Shown: positions 7,964 through 16,411, numbered from the stretch's first letter. The stretch: DNA of 64,000 bases from UBA9410 sp963933065 (GCA_963933065.1 CAWVUB010000001.1:4131-68130); one strand, 5' to 3'. Notes: generated by a model not told the origin, from the sequence alone. A program made the numbers and translations.

Positions 7964-9346
7964 TCACCAGTTTGGGAGGTAGGTCTCAAGTTCGAACGTG
8001 GTGACCTGTCGCTGGTACTCGTTCCACTCAGCCCGCTTATTACGAAGAAACCATTCGAAGATGTGGTCACCAAGGGCGTGGCGCACCAGTTCAGACGCTT
8101 CCATCTCATCCAGCGCTTCATTCAGATTATGCGGCAGGTTGGCTACTCCAAGGTCTCGCTGCTCTTCTCGGCTCAGGTCGTAGAGGTTTACAGCCGCCTC
8201 TGCGGGTAGCACTAACTCCTCCTCGATGCCCCTTAGACCAGCGGCCAGCAGAACTGAGAATGCTAAGTAGGGGTTGCACGCCGGGTCCAGCGCCCGGTAT
8301 TCGACACGAGTGGATTCGATCTTTCCCAACTTGGGAATGGGTACCCGTACGAGAGCTGATCGGTTGTTGCGGGCCCACGAGACGTAGCGAGGAGCCTCGT
8401 AGCCTTCGTTAATCCGCTTATAAGAGTTAACCAGTTGGTTAGTGACCGCAGTGATCTCGCGGGCGTGCCGTAGTAGCCCAGCGATGAAGGACCGAGCCGT
8501 TGTGGATAGGCCGTCAGTTGCGTCAGGATCGTGGAAGGCATTTTTCCCATCACGAAAAAGCGATAGGTGGGTATGCATCCCCGATCCTTGAACTCCGTTT
8601 AGTGGTTTGGGCATGAATGTGGCATATACCCCCCGGTCCATAGCGATCTTTTTCACAGCCAGCCGGAGCGTCATCACGGAGTCGGCCATGGTTAGAGCGT
8701 CGGTGTACTGCAGATCAATCTCGTGCTGGCTGGGGCCGTCTTCATGGAATGAGTACTCCACTGGAATGGACAGCGCTTCAAGCATGTGAAGGGTCTGCTT
8801 GCGGAGGTCTGATGCTACGTCGGTAGTGGTCAGGTCGAAGTACGAGGCTCGATCCAACGGGGTCGGTTGCGGGCCGGCATCAGCAAAGTAGAAAAATTCA
8901 ACCTCTGGTGCACAAAACATTTCAAAGCCGACCTGGCGGGCCCGGTCTACGTTTCGGCGTAGCACCTGACGTGGGTCGCCCTCAAATGAGGTGCCATCAA
9001 GGTTGGTTATGTTGCAAAAGATCGTCCCCGAGGGCTCGGCCGGGTCAGCCCACGGGAGGAGTTCGAAGGTCGACGGGTCGGGTCGGGCCAGTACGTCGCT
9101 TTCCTGCACGCGGCTGAACCCATCGATGGCTGAGCCATCGAACTGCAGCCCCTCATCGAGAACTGTCTCCAACTCGGCTGGTGAGATCGCCACTGACTTA
9201 TGGCGACCCAGCACGTCGGTGAACCAAAGGCGCACTAGGCGTACTCCCCGCTCCTCGACGGTGCGCAGCACGTAGTCTCGTTGGTCGCGACTTCGGTGTT
9301 CGTGGCCTGGACCGCGGTCGGCCTCTCCTGTGTCTTGGGTCTCCAT
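7964..9346 (-). CDS. Type I glutamine synthetase (GlnA-like)
   Basis: Glutamine synthetase of 460 residues, making glutamine from glutamate, ammonia and ATP. Family landmarks: VRLWFTDVLGRHKSVA, EGLQFDGSAIDGF, PEVEFFYF (metal-binding glutamate), GVQGSGMHTHLSL and RALDPACNPYLAFSVLL. The region around the adenylylation site of beta-type enzymes reads VNLYDLSREEQ, so a tyrosine is present in roughly the right place, but overall length and start resemble the non-adenylylated, GlnA2-like enzymes of actinobacteria. I chose ATG 9346; a GTG at 9403 would add 19 residues unlike the family. It is divergent from the type II enzyme. Confidence 0.9.
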   Translation of the reverse strand: METQDTGEADRGPGHEHRSRDQRDYVLRTVEERGVRLVRLWFTDVLGRHKSVAISPAELETVLDEGLQFDGSAIDGFSRVQESDVLARPDPSTFELLPWADPAEPSGTIFCNITNLDGTSFEGDPRQVLRRNVDRARQVGFEMFCAPEVEFFYFADAGPQPTPLDRASYFDLTTTDVASDLRKQTLHMLEALSIPVEYSFHEDGPSQHEIDLQYTDALTMADSVMTLRLAVKKIAMDRGVYATFMPKPLNGVQGSGMHTHLSLFRDGKNAFHDPDATDGLSTTARSFIAGLLRHAREITAVTNQLVNSYKRINEGYEAPRYVSWARNNRSALVRVPIPKLGKIESTRVEYRALDPACNPYLAFSVLLAAGLRGIEEELVLPAEAAVNLYDLSREEQRDLGVANLPHNLNEALDEMEASELVRHALGDHIFEWFLRNKRAEWNEYQRQVTTFELETYLPNW

Positions 9347-9409
9347 GACACCAGCATGGAGGTAGTTGGGGAGCGATCGCCAGTGGTGAGGTGCATCGTT
9401 CACATGGTG

Positions 9410-9425
9410 TTAACAGTTGGAGAAC
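9410..9425. promoter_or_regulatory. Possible GlnR-binding site
   Basis: Between the two divergent glutamine synthetase genes the + strand reads TTAAC, six bases, AGAAC. That keeps the spacing and the best conserved bases of the actinobacterial GlnR half-site pair (gTnAC, six bases, GaAAC). Position suits control of both genes. The match is imperfect (first bases of each half differ) and short motifs arise by chance. Confidence 0.35.
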
Positions 9426-9520
9426 AGTCATCAGACCACCAGCAACGTAGGTTTTCTGTATCCGGCAACACGTCCGGCCAGCCGGGTCCTTACTGAGACC
9501 CACCGATTAGGGAGACCATC

Positions 9521-10534
9521 ATGGCTATTAGGGCTGAGTACATCTGGATCGACGGCACTGAGCCGCTGCCATACGTGCGTTCGAAGACCAAGATCATCGA
9601 TAACCCGCAGGATCTCCCAATTTGGGGTTTTGACGGTTCGAGCACAAACCAGGCACCAGGAGACAATTCGGACTGCGTCCTACGCCCAGTGTTTTCTTGC
9701 CCAGACCCGATTCGCGGCGACGACGACATCTTGGTGTTATGTGATGTTTGCCTACCTGATGGGACCATGACTCCACACCCGACGAATACGCGGGCCGCTT
9801 GTGTTGAGGCGTTAGAGAAGTACGCGGATCAGGAGCCGATTTTCGGGATCGAGCAGGAGTACACATTTTTTCAGGACGGGCGCCCTTTGGGCTGGCCGAT
9901 CGAGGGCTACCCGGCGCCACAAGGCCCGTATTACTGTGGAGTGGGAGCCATTGAGATTGCGGGTCGGGAAATCGTTGAGGCTCACACCAAAGCTTGCATG
10001 GATGCGGGGCTAGCCATATCGGGCACCAATGCTGAGGTAATGCTCGGCCAGTGGGAGTTTCAGATCGGCCCGATTGACACGGTGGCTGTGGCTGACCAGA
10101 TCTGGATGGCCCGCTACCTGCTGTACAGGATTGCAGAGGGCTTCGGTGTAGATGCCTCGGTGGCGGCTAAGCCCATTAAGGGTGACTGGAACGGCGCTGG
10201 AGCGCACACGAACTTCTCAACTAGCGAGATGCGTGAGAACTATGATGCCATCATCACGGCGTGCGAGTCTCTCGGCGCTGAGGGCAAGCCGTCTGAGCAC
10301 ATTGCTGGCTACGGCTTGGGCTCCGAGGAACGACTTACTGGTGCGCACGAGACTCAACGCTACGATCAGTTCAGTTATGGCGTGTCAGATCGTGGTGCGT
10401 CAGTCCGGATTCCGTGGCAGGTTCACCTGGACCAAAAAGGCTATATCGAGGATCGCCGTCCAAACGCCAACATGGATCCTTACGTAGTTACCCGTCTGAT
10501 CACGAACACCTGTTGTGAGGCGTTGGCTAGTTAA
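9521..10534 (+). CDS. glnII: Type II (eukaryote-like) glutamine synthetase
   Basis: A second, unrelated-looking glutamine synthetase of 337 residues of the GSII family found in eukaryotes, rhizobia and some actinobacteria. Signatures: YIWIDGTEPLPYVRSKTKII at the N-terminus, PIWGFDGSSTNQAPG, GIEQEYTFFQ and KPIKGDWNGAGAHTNFST. GSII enzymes form decamers and are not controlled by adenylylation. A stop in the same reading frame and the good length show it is intact. It lies divergent from the type I gene with a 175-base shared control region, and nadE, a glutamine user, follows 155 bases downstream. Confidence 0.95.
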   Translation: MAIRAEYIWIDGTEPLPYVRSKTKIIDNPQDLPIWGFDGSSTNQAPGDNSDCVLRPVFSCPDPIRGDDDILVLCDVCLPDGTMTPHPTNTRAACVEALEKYADQEPIFGIEQEYTFFQDGRPLGWPIEGYPAPQGPYYCGVGAIEIAGREIVEAHTKACMDAGLAISGTNAEVMLGQWEFQIGPIDTVAVADQIWMARYLLYRIAEGFGVDASVAAKPIKGDWNGAGAHTNFSTSEMRENYDAIITACESLGAEGKPSEHIAGYGLGSEERLTGAHETQRYDQFSYGVSDRGASVRIPWQVHLDQKGYIEDRRPNANMDPYVVTRLITNTCCEALAS

Positions 10535-10688
10535 CTGTTTAGATACCTGTTTGACGGCTCTGGGGTCCTGGACTTTCATAAGTTGGCTTTTGGTGAACTC
10601 TGCTGACCAGAACCGCCTCCGAGCGCTTGTCGAGACGGGGTCTCCATGACCATCGGGGCGGCTAAACCCCCTCGGTACGCTGGAAAAC

Positions 10689-12395
10689 ATGAATAGGCTC
10701 CGGCTGGCACTGGTTCAAGTTGACATGGTTGTCGGCGACCTAGACGGCAACGTTGATCGGGTACTAGCCAGTCTCGATGAGGTAGAGGGCTGCGATCTGG
10801 CGCTCTACCCAGAGATGGCGATCACTGGGTATCCCTTGGAGGACCTCGTCCACAAGCCTGGCTTTGTGGCTCGTAGCCGCGCGGCGGTAGAGCGAGTCGC
10901 TGCAGCAAGTGGTGCCTGCGCTCTTGTTGTGGGTTTTGCTGACGCCGGGCCCGACGGGCCCGACGGGCCGGCTCATAACGCGGTGGCGGTCTGCCACGGC
11001 GGTCGAATTGTCGGCACGTACTTCAAAGAGTGCCTCCCCACTTATGACGTCTTCGATGAGGCTCGGGACTTTGCTCCAGGTGCTGGCCCACTTGTCCTTT
11101 ACCGGATCGGCGGGGTCCGAGTTGGGCTAGCGATATGCGAGGACTTGTGGGTGCCCGGTGGCCCAGTGGAACGCATGGTGGTCGGCGGTGCCGACTTTAT
11201 TGCCACAGTGAACGGATCGCCGTACCACTTAGGTAAGCAGGCGGAACGTGAGGCAGTGGTCGCCGCCACGGCCGCGTCTTCAGGCCGACCCGTGGCCTAT
11301 CTGAACTTGGTTGGCAGTCAGGACCAGTTGGTGTTTGACGGGGGATCAATGGTGGCTAGTTCGTCTGGTCGCATCGTGGCGCGAGCACCGCGGTTTGATG
11401 AGGCTGTGGTGAAAGTGGACGTAGATGTGGAGGTTCACGATGATCCAGTAGGAGACGACACCATTCGGGTGATTGAGGTTTCTGAGGGAATTGACCGGAC
11501 GGACTATCTGGTAGTGCCCCCCGTGGATCTATTGGATGACACCACCGAGTTGTACGCCGCCTTAGTGGCAGCAACGCGTGGCTATGTGACAAAGAGCGGT
11601 TTCACCGATGTGTGTCTCGGCCTGTCCGGAGGGGTTGACTCGGCGCTGGTGGCCACTATTGCCGTCGACGCGCTGGGTTCAGATCGTGTTCACGCGGTAC
11701 TTATGCCCTCGCGGTACTCCAGTGACCACTCTCTATTGGACGCTCAGGCACTAGCAAACAGCCAGGGAATCGAGACCCACATCCTGCCGATTGAGGAGGC
11801 TCACACAGCTCTAACGGACTTACTGGCCCAGGGCATCACCGATGGGCCAGTTGGTCTTGTTGATGAGAATCTGCAGTCTCGGATCCGTGGCGTTCTGTTG
11901 ATGGGCTTGTCGAATGCCCACGGTTGGATGGTGCTGACTACCGGCAACAAGAGCGAATCGGCGGTCGGATACTCGACGCTTTACGGAGATACAGCGGGGG
12001 CTTACGCAGTGATCCGAGACCTCTACAAGACTCGGGTGTACGAACTCTGTCGGTGGCGCAACATGCAGGCATCTGGGCTTAACGGCCAACCGGTCATACC
12101 GGGCCACATCCTCACCAAGCCACCGTCTGCTGAGCTCCGGCCCGGCCAGACCGATGATCAGAGTCTCCCGCCTTATGACGTGCTTGACCCGCTACTTGAG
12201 GCTTACGTGGAAGGGAACCTGACTCGAGCTGAATTGATGGCTGACGGCCATACTTCTGACCTGGTTGACCAGGTGGTTCGTCTGGTGGACGCCGCTGAGT
12301 TCAAGCGGCGCCAGACACCGCTGGGTCCGAAGGTCACTACTCGTGGTTTTGGTCGTGAACGTCGAATGCCGATTGTTAACCACTTTCAGGGCTGA
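10689..12395 (+). CDS. nadE: Glutamine-dependent NAD+ synthetase
   Basis: Two-domain enzyme of 568 residues for the last step of NAD synthesis, amidating nicotinic acid adenine dinucleotide. The N-terminal nitrilase-type glutaminase domain (about 1-270) shows its Glu-Lys-Cys triad in LYPEMAITGYP, YFKECLPTYD and AICEDLW. The C-terminal synthetase domain has the PP-loop SGGVDSAL at about 315 and ends in FKRRQTPLGPKVTTRGFG, as expected. Ammonia made in the first domain is channelled to the second. The small gene at 12401 follows after 5 bases. Confidence 0.96.
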   Translation: MNRLRLALVQVDMVVGDLDGNVDRVLASLDEVEGCDLALYPEMAITGYPLEDLVHKPGFVARSRAAVERVAAASGACALVVGFADAGPDGPDGPAHNAVAVCHGGRIVGTYFKECLPTYDVFDEARDFAPGAGPLVLYRIGGVRVGLAICEDLWVPGGPVERMVVGGADFIATVNGSPYHLGKQAEREAVVAATAASSGRPVAYLNLVGSQDQLVFDGGSMVASSSGRIVARAPRFDEAVVKVDVDVEVHDDPVGDDTIRVIEVSEGIDRTDYLVVPPVDLLDDTTELYAALVAATRGYVTKSGFTDVCLGLSGGVDSALVATIAVDALGSDRVHAVLMPSRYSSDHSLLDAQALANSQGIETHILPIEEAHTALTDLLAQGITDGPVGLVDENLQSRIRGVLLMGLSNAHGWMVLTTGNKSESAVGYSTLYGDTAGAYAVIRDLYKTRVYELCRWRNMQASGLNGQPVIPGHILTKPPSAELRPGQTDDQSLPPYDVLDPLLEAYVEGNLTRAELMADGHTSDLVDQVVRLVDAAEFKRRQTPLGPKVTTRGFGRERRMPIVNHFQG

Positions 12396-12400
12396 CCGCC

Positions 12401-12847
12401 GTGTCCGACTCTAGTTATCCCAACTCAGACCGTCTGACTACCGAGCGGGGCGTACACGAGTTCACACAGTTGGCTGAACTCTGCGAGCGGCTGGCGGGAC
12501 GACTAGGTGGCTGGTCAACTGATGGGGCTGATCCCTCCTCGGCTGGAATGATGTCCTCTCTGGCTGCACGGTTAACTGAACATGCCGGGTGGTGGCGGAA
12601 CCTGATCCCCGAGTCGGTGCTGCTCACCCAGGCACGTGATGAAGCTTCGGATCCGGCCCGCCTTGATGCGGTGCTATCGATGCTGGATGTCACCCCATCG
12701 GACCGAAAGGTTGCACTCGCTTCAGTTCTAGCGGGACTGGCTTCTCACCTCGTTGGTCTGTTTGAGCAGTTGGTCCCGGTCTGTGATGCGCCGACCCGGC
12801 GAGTTATCAAGTTGGTATTGGCTGATTTGGATGACCAACAGGGCTGA
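12401..12847 (+). CDS. Conserved-looking hypothetical protein, helical
   Basis: A 148-residue product starting at GTG 12401, five bases after the nadE stop, so very likely cotranscribed with it. The sequence is predicted to be mostly alpha-helical, with tryptophans in a WWRNLIP motif and a long C-terminal helix (VALASVLAGLASHLVGLFEQ) with no charged gap, which may pack as a helical bundle. There is no signal peptide. It recalls ferritin-like or DinB-like bundles only loosely; I do not recognise the family. Confidence 0.75.
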   Translation: MSDSSYPNSDRLTTERGVHEFTQLAELCERLAGRLGGWSTDGADPSSAGMMSSLAARLTEHAGWWRNLIPESVLLTQARDEASDPARLDAVLSMLDVTPSDRKVALASVLAGLASHLVGLFEQLVPVCDAPTRRVIKLVLADLDDQQG

Positions 12848-12930
12848 GCCCTGTATCGCCTCAGGTCATCTGGGCTGTATTTCGTTAGGCCAGCGCAGAC
12901 GTCAACTGGCCGTGTGGTCATACATCGTGA

Positions 12931-12985
12931 CGATGGTCACTTTTTCTTGTTGTCATTCAGAGGGCCGTGGATATGGTGACCATCG
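12931..12985. promoter_or_regulatory. 10-bp inverted repeat upstream of the sigma factor gene
   Basis: CGATGGTCAC at 12931-12940 is repeated as its exact reverse complement, GTGACCATCG, at 12976-12985, with 35 bases between, starting with a T-rich run. It lies about 140 bases upstream of the sigma gene start. It could be a pair of operator half-sites or a leader hairpin. Function is not known. Confidence 0.45.
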
Positions 12986-13127
12986 ATTGAGGTTGTAGGA
13001 GAGTTCCCCGCACAACCAAACAGCCACCCAGCGAGGTGGGTTGATTAGGTGCCGTAGCAGATAAACGATTCGGTGAACAGTGGCTTCGTAAATGGGCCAG
13101 ATGTTTCCCCGGCTGGAGGAGATGAGG

Positions 13128-14066
13128 GTGGCCAAAGAGCGGGTCGAACGGGACGAGGAAGACCTTGTCCGGCTATACCTCACCGACATTGGTCAGTACC
13201 CACTGCTGACGAAGGAGGGTGAGGTCCGACTCGCCCAGCAGATCGAAGCGGGGACCGAGGCCAAGGTCGAGCTTGCCGATAAGGGTGATGGGCTTGCACC
13301 AGCCCGTAAGCGTGAACTCAAGCGCAATCTGAAGCGGGGCGAAGAGGCCGAGCGCACGTTCGTCCAATCCAACCTCCGGCTGGTTGTTTCAATTGCGAAG
13401 AAGTACCAAGCTTCAGGGCTGCCGCTACTTGACCTTATTCAAGAGGGGAATCTTGGCTTGATGCACGCCGTCGAGAAGTTTGACTGGCGAAAAGGCTTTA
13501 AGTTTTCTACCTATGCGACGTGGTGGATCCGCCAAGCAATAACTCGCGGCATTGCTAATACCGGGCGGACAATTCGCCTTCCTGTGCATGCTGGAGACAC
13601 TCTGGCCCGGTTACAGAAGGCCCGGTCTCGCCTCGAGTTGAAGTTTGGTCGGCAGGCAACACTTGCGGAGCTCTCTGCTGAGGTCGAAATGCCCGAGGAG
13701 AAGGTCACTGAAGCCCTGCGGTTTGCGGCTGAACCTCTTTCATTGAGTGAACCACTCCGCGAGGACGGTGACGCTGAGCTGGGAGATGTGGTTGAGGATC
13801 GGGCAGCCGAGTCACCGTTTGAAGTGGCAGCCACCTCACTGCTACCTGAGGAGATCAGCCGCCTGCTAGCCCCTCTGGATACCCGGGAACGCGAGATCTT
13901 GAAGTTGCGCTTTGGTCTGGACCGTGGAGAGCCCCGCACGCTTGAGGAGGTTGGGGAGCACTTCAACCTGACTCGTGAGCGGATCCGCCAGATAGAAGCT
14001 CGGGCTATGTCTAAGTTGCGCCACCCAAGCAGTGACACTGGTGCACGGGACTTGCTGGCCGTCTGA
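13128..14066 (+). CDS. RNA polymerase sigma-70 family factor (group 1/2, HrdB-like)
   Basis: Sigma factor of about 312 residues with all main regions except 1.1. Region 1.2 DLVRLYLTDIGQYPLLT, regions 2.1-2.4 with NLRLVVSIAKKYQASGLPLL and FKFSTYATWWIRQAIT, region 3 IRLPVHAGDTLARL and region 4.2 helix-turn-helix TLEEVGEHFNLTRERIRQIE. The short N-terminus suggests an alternative (group 2) factor rather than the main RpoD, but this is not certain. GTG 13128 has GGAGG eight bases upstream and is my preferred start; ATG 13092 would add 12 residues. An RsbV/RsbW-like pair lies about 1.4 kb downstream and might act on this or another sigma factor. Confidence 0.93.
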   Translation: MAKERVERDEEDLVRLYLTDIGQYPLLTKEGEVRLAQQIEAGTEAKVELADKGDGLAPARKRELKRNLKRGEEAERTFVQSNLRLVVSIAKKYQASGLPLLDLIQEGNLGLMHAVEKFDWRKGFKFSTYATWWIRQAITRGIANTGRTIRLPVHAGDTLARLQKARSRLELKFGRQATLAELSAEVEMPEEKVTEALRFAAEPLSLSEPLREDGDAELGDVVEDRAAESPFEVAATSLLPEEISRLLAPLDTREREILKLRFGLDRGEPRTLEEVGEHFNLTRERIRQIEARAMSKLRHPSSDTGARDLLAV

Positions 14067-14103
14067 GGTTCCTGTCGGGGCCCATCCGAATACTGACCAC
14101 CGA

Positions 14104-14128
14104 CCAAATCCCCACAGGTGGAATTTGG
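14104..14128. terminator. Hairpin between sigma gene and tRNA-Sec
   Basis: The + strand arms CCAAAT (14104-14109) and ATTTGG (14123-14128) pair; on the minus strand the stem extends to 9 pairs with one U-G wobble and a 7-base loop. It lies 14 bases past the 3' end of tRNA-Sec and 38 bases past the sigma stop, so it could end either transcript. No long T run follows, so confidence is modest. Confidence 0.45.
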
Positions 14129-14142
14129 ATGAAGGCGAGGTT

Positions 14143-14240
14143 GGCGGAGGTGGACGGGAATCGAACCCGCCGGACGGGGATCGCCCGTCCCACCCGCTTT
14201 GAAGGCGGGGGAGCCCACCAGGTACTCAGACACCTCCGCC
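14143..14240 (-). tRNA. selC: tRNA-Sec (anticodon TCA)
   Basis: A 98-base tRNA on the minus strand that decodes UGA as selenocysteine. The 8-base acceptor arms GGCGGAGG (14233-14240) and CCTCCGCC (14143-14150) pair perfectly; an 8-bp acceptor stem is special to tRNA-Sec. The anticodon stem-loop is CCCGC CTTCAAA GCGGG with anticodon TCA (plus-strand TGA at 14200-14202). A long variable arm with GACGGG/CCCGTC stem and a T arm with GGTTCGATTCC follow. No CCA is encoded. It matches the selA/selB genes at the left edge. Confidence 0.97.
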
Positions 14241-14304
14241 GCTGACGGTACGGCTGTAGCGGAGTCTTGCCACCCCTGTGGACGTGAACGGGTCCTCCCG
14301 TAAC

Positions 14305-14388
14305 ATGGTGACTATGAAGAAATTCGTGATGTTGGTTGCACTCGGCACTCTGGTCGCCGTAGCGGTCAAGAAAGTTCGTTCGATCTAG
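14305..14388 (+). CDS. Very small membrane protein, unknown
   Basis: A 27-residue frame from ATG 14305 (or 24 residues from ATG 14314). The product is MKKF followed by one hydrophobic helix and a basic end VKKVRSI, so a tiny one-span membrane peptide with positive ends. Similar micro-proteins (for example of the DLW-39 type) are known from actinobacteria, but I cannot name this one. It lies between tRNA-Sec and the convergent HAD gene. Confidence 0.5.
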   Translation: MVTMKKFVMLVALGTLVAVAVKKVRSI

Positions 14389-14448
14389 AAGATCTACTAA
14401 CAGGGGGTGAGCGCTTGCTTGGCTCTCTGCTGGTATGTAGCGACAGGT

Positions 14449-15234
14449 TCAGTTGGAGTTTCGGCGCCCAAGGCGACGTGCCAAGGTCACGGTGCCCGCC
14501 ACTAGGAGGGCGGTCAGCATGCTCGCGGCTATCCAGTTTCTATCGATCGGGACCCGGTCACCGAGCGGAACTGGATTGTCAAACTCTCGGATTAACCATC
14601 CTCGAACCTCGGCGATCCGGCGCAGTTCCCGGTCGGGATTCACGGCCACCGGATGGCCGATGGCTTCAAGCATCGGTAGGTCGGTAGCCGAGTCGGAGTA
14701 GGCCCACGAGCCGTCAAGGTCGATGCTTAGGTTCTTCGCTAGTCGATTTATGGCTAAGGCCTTATTGGGACCTTGGGCGTAAAATTCGACCTCACCGGTG
14801 TACTTTCCGTCATCATCAATTTCGGGGGTGGTAGCGATGAATTCGTCAACACCTAGGTAGTCCGCAAGTGGGGCCACGATCTCGATCGGCGATGCCGAGA
14901 CCAAGATCAGTAAGCGACCTTCGGCACGGTGGTGGGCGAATAGGTCAAGGGCCTCGTCGTAGACAATGGGTTCGATCACCTCGGCGAGGTGATCACGGGC
15001 AAACCGTTGGAGCCCCTCTTGTTCCCAACCGGCAGCTAGTCGTAGGGCGGTTTGGCGAGCGCGCGCCATTCTCCCCTCGTCTGCACCAAAAAATCGAAAC
15101 AGCAATTGGCCCCACGCAGCTCGCAAGGCCATCGGTGCACTTAAGTACCCAGCGCGATGGAGCGCTGGTCCATACGCAGCCATCGATGCTCGAGCTATGA
15201 CCGTCTTATCGAGGTCGAAGAAGGCCGCCTCCAC
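14449..15234 (-). CDS. HAD-IB family phosphatase with C-terminal membrane helix
   Basis: SerB-like hydrolase of 261 residues. HAD motifs are all present: motif I AAFFDLDKTVIA (nucleophile and second aspartate at about 7 and 9), motif II ILVSASPIE, a lysine in QGPNKALAI and motif III YSDSATDLPMLE. Residues about 237-252 (AASMLTALLVAGTVTLA) form a membrane helix followed by RRLGRR, so it is probably tied to the inner face of the membrane. Relatives act as phosphoserine or lysophosphatidate-type phosphatases; the substrate here is not clear. Confidence 0.9.
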   Translation of the reverse strand: MEAAFFDLDKTVIARASMAAYGPALHRAGYLSAPMALRAAWGQLLFRFFGADEGRMARARQTALRLAAGWEQEGLQRFARDHLAEVIEPIVYDEALDLFAHHRAEGRLLILVSASPIEIVAPLADYLGVDEFIATTPEIDDDGKYTGEVEFYAQGPNKALAINRLAKNLSIDLDGSWAYSDSATDLPMLEAIGHPVAVNPDRELRRIAEVRGWLIREFDNPVPLGDRVPIDRNWIAASMLTALLVAGTVTLARRLGRRNSN

Positions 15235-15447
15235 AGTCTCAATCTTACGCCTATCTTCTTTGTCAAGATGTCGCGCACAGCCGACACGACGTTCCGTTTG
15301 TTATCCAAAAGATTTATTTCACCCTCATTGGGCATGGCTGTTGCATAATGCCGGCCTCAACATCGAGGAGTGGATGGTCGAGCGGTGGTCTAGCGTCAGT
15401 AGGGAGCCGGATGGTCCGGGTCGACCGAACGGAGGAAAGAGTCTCAG

Positions 15448-15819
15448 GTGCAGTTCCACGTCCACCGCCGTGACCTGTCTTGGACCACCTCCGACGTTGA
15501 TCCAACCGGTGTGGTCCTGACCGTATTGGGTGACTTGGATATGGCCGGTGCTCCCAATCTGCGCCAGGCAGTGGTGGCTGAGGTAGCCAATGGATTTCGA
15601 CTGGTAGTCCTCGAACTCACAGCTGTTGACTTCATTGATTCGGTTGGTCTCGGGGTGGTGGTTGGAGCTCTCCGAAGGCTGAGGTCACACGGCGGCGATT
15701 TGTTGGTGGTTTGTGCCGAGCCCCGCATCCGGGGTGTCTTCGAATCGTGTGATCTGGACCGAGTATTCGACCTTCACATCGACGTGGAAACTGCCTTATC
15801 TAAGCGGCTGGCAGCATGA
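15448..15819 (+). CDS. STAS-domain anti-sigma factor antagonist (RsbV/SpoIIAA-like)
   Basis: A 123-residue STAS protein. The key loop reads ELTAVDFIDSVGLGVVVGAL, with the serine that is phosphorylated by the partner kinase (DSVGL, about residue 63). It starts at GTG 15448, 8 bases after the strong site GGAGGA (15431), and its stop overlaps the start of the next gene by 4 bases. In such pairs the unphosphorylated antagonist binds the anti-sigma kinase and frees a sigma factor. Confidence 0.92.
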   Translation: MQFHVHRRDLSWTTSDVDPTGVVLTVLGDLDMAGAPNLRQAVVAEVANGFRLVVLELTAVDFIDSVGLGVVVGALRRLRSHGGDLLVVCAEPRIRGVFESCDLDRVFDLHIDVETALSKRLAA

Positions 15820-16262
15820 CTGAGCTTTCTGGACAGGGCATCGAGTTGGTCATTCCTCCAACTCCCGAATTTCTGCAACTGGCGCGGGCCATAGTGGGTG
15901 TTGCTGCTGGGTTAGGAGGGGGGGCATCATCGTCACTTGACCCCGGCCGGATCGCCGATCTCCGTCTAGTGGTATCTGAAGCGGTTACCAATGCCATTGA
16001 GGCTCAAGGGGAGATCGGTGTATCTGACCGGATCCTCGTTTGCTGCCGTGTTGCGGATGACCATGTTGTAGTGGAAGTAGTCGATCATGGCCCAGGGTTT
16101 GATCCAGATTCTGTGCCTGACCTCCCTGATGTGGAGACACCAGAGCGCTTGTGTCATGAGTCCGGCCTCGGTGTTGCGCTAATGCGGCGTTTGTCCGATG
16201 AAGCAGTGGTGGAGAGTGGTCCTGGCGGCACGACAGTCCGCTTGACGATTCGGCCCTCCTGA
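15816..16262 (+). CDS. Anti-sigma regulatory kinase, HATPase_c (RsbW/SpoIIAB-like)
   Basis: A 148-residue GHKL ATPase. The ATP-site boxes are visible: N box LRLVVSEAVTNAIEA at about 50-64, G1 box EVVDHGPGFDP at about 88-98 and G2 box ESGLGVALMRRL at about 115. It would phosphorylate the STAS protein encoded just before it (ATGA overlap) and hold a sigma factor. No sigma gene follows; the nearest is at 13128-14066. The next gene, nhaA, is 150 bases downstream and may be separately transcribed. Confidence 0.92.
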   Translation: MTELSGQGIELVIPPTPEFLQLARAIVGVAAGLGGGASSSLDPGRIADLRLVVSEAVTNAIEAQGEIGVSDRILVCCRVADDHVVVEVVDHGPGFDPDSVPDLPDVETPERLCHESGLGVALMRRLSDEAVVESGPGGTTVRLTIRPS

Positions 16263-16411
16263 CCATTCTCGTCACACCCGATACTTAAGGTCGTTACTCA
16301 CCATCCATAGTGATCTCGTGAGGCGACGGTTACCGTTCGGTCGGCAAAACATCCGGCAGCGGCCATCATGACCATGTAGACGACGACCCCGAGGGAGTAC
16401 TGAGAGCGACG

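Noticed and set aside
10946..10969. GGGCCCGAC tandem copies in nadE
   Set aside because: These code for a short Pro-Asp-Gly run in a loop of the glutaminase domain and are not a regulatory repeat.
12845..12960. TGA after the 148-residue hypothetical gene read as Sec
   Set aside because: Read-through gives a basic, low-similarity tail and there is no SECIS-like hairpin right behind it.
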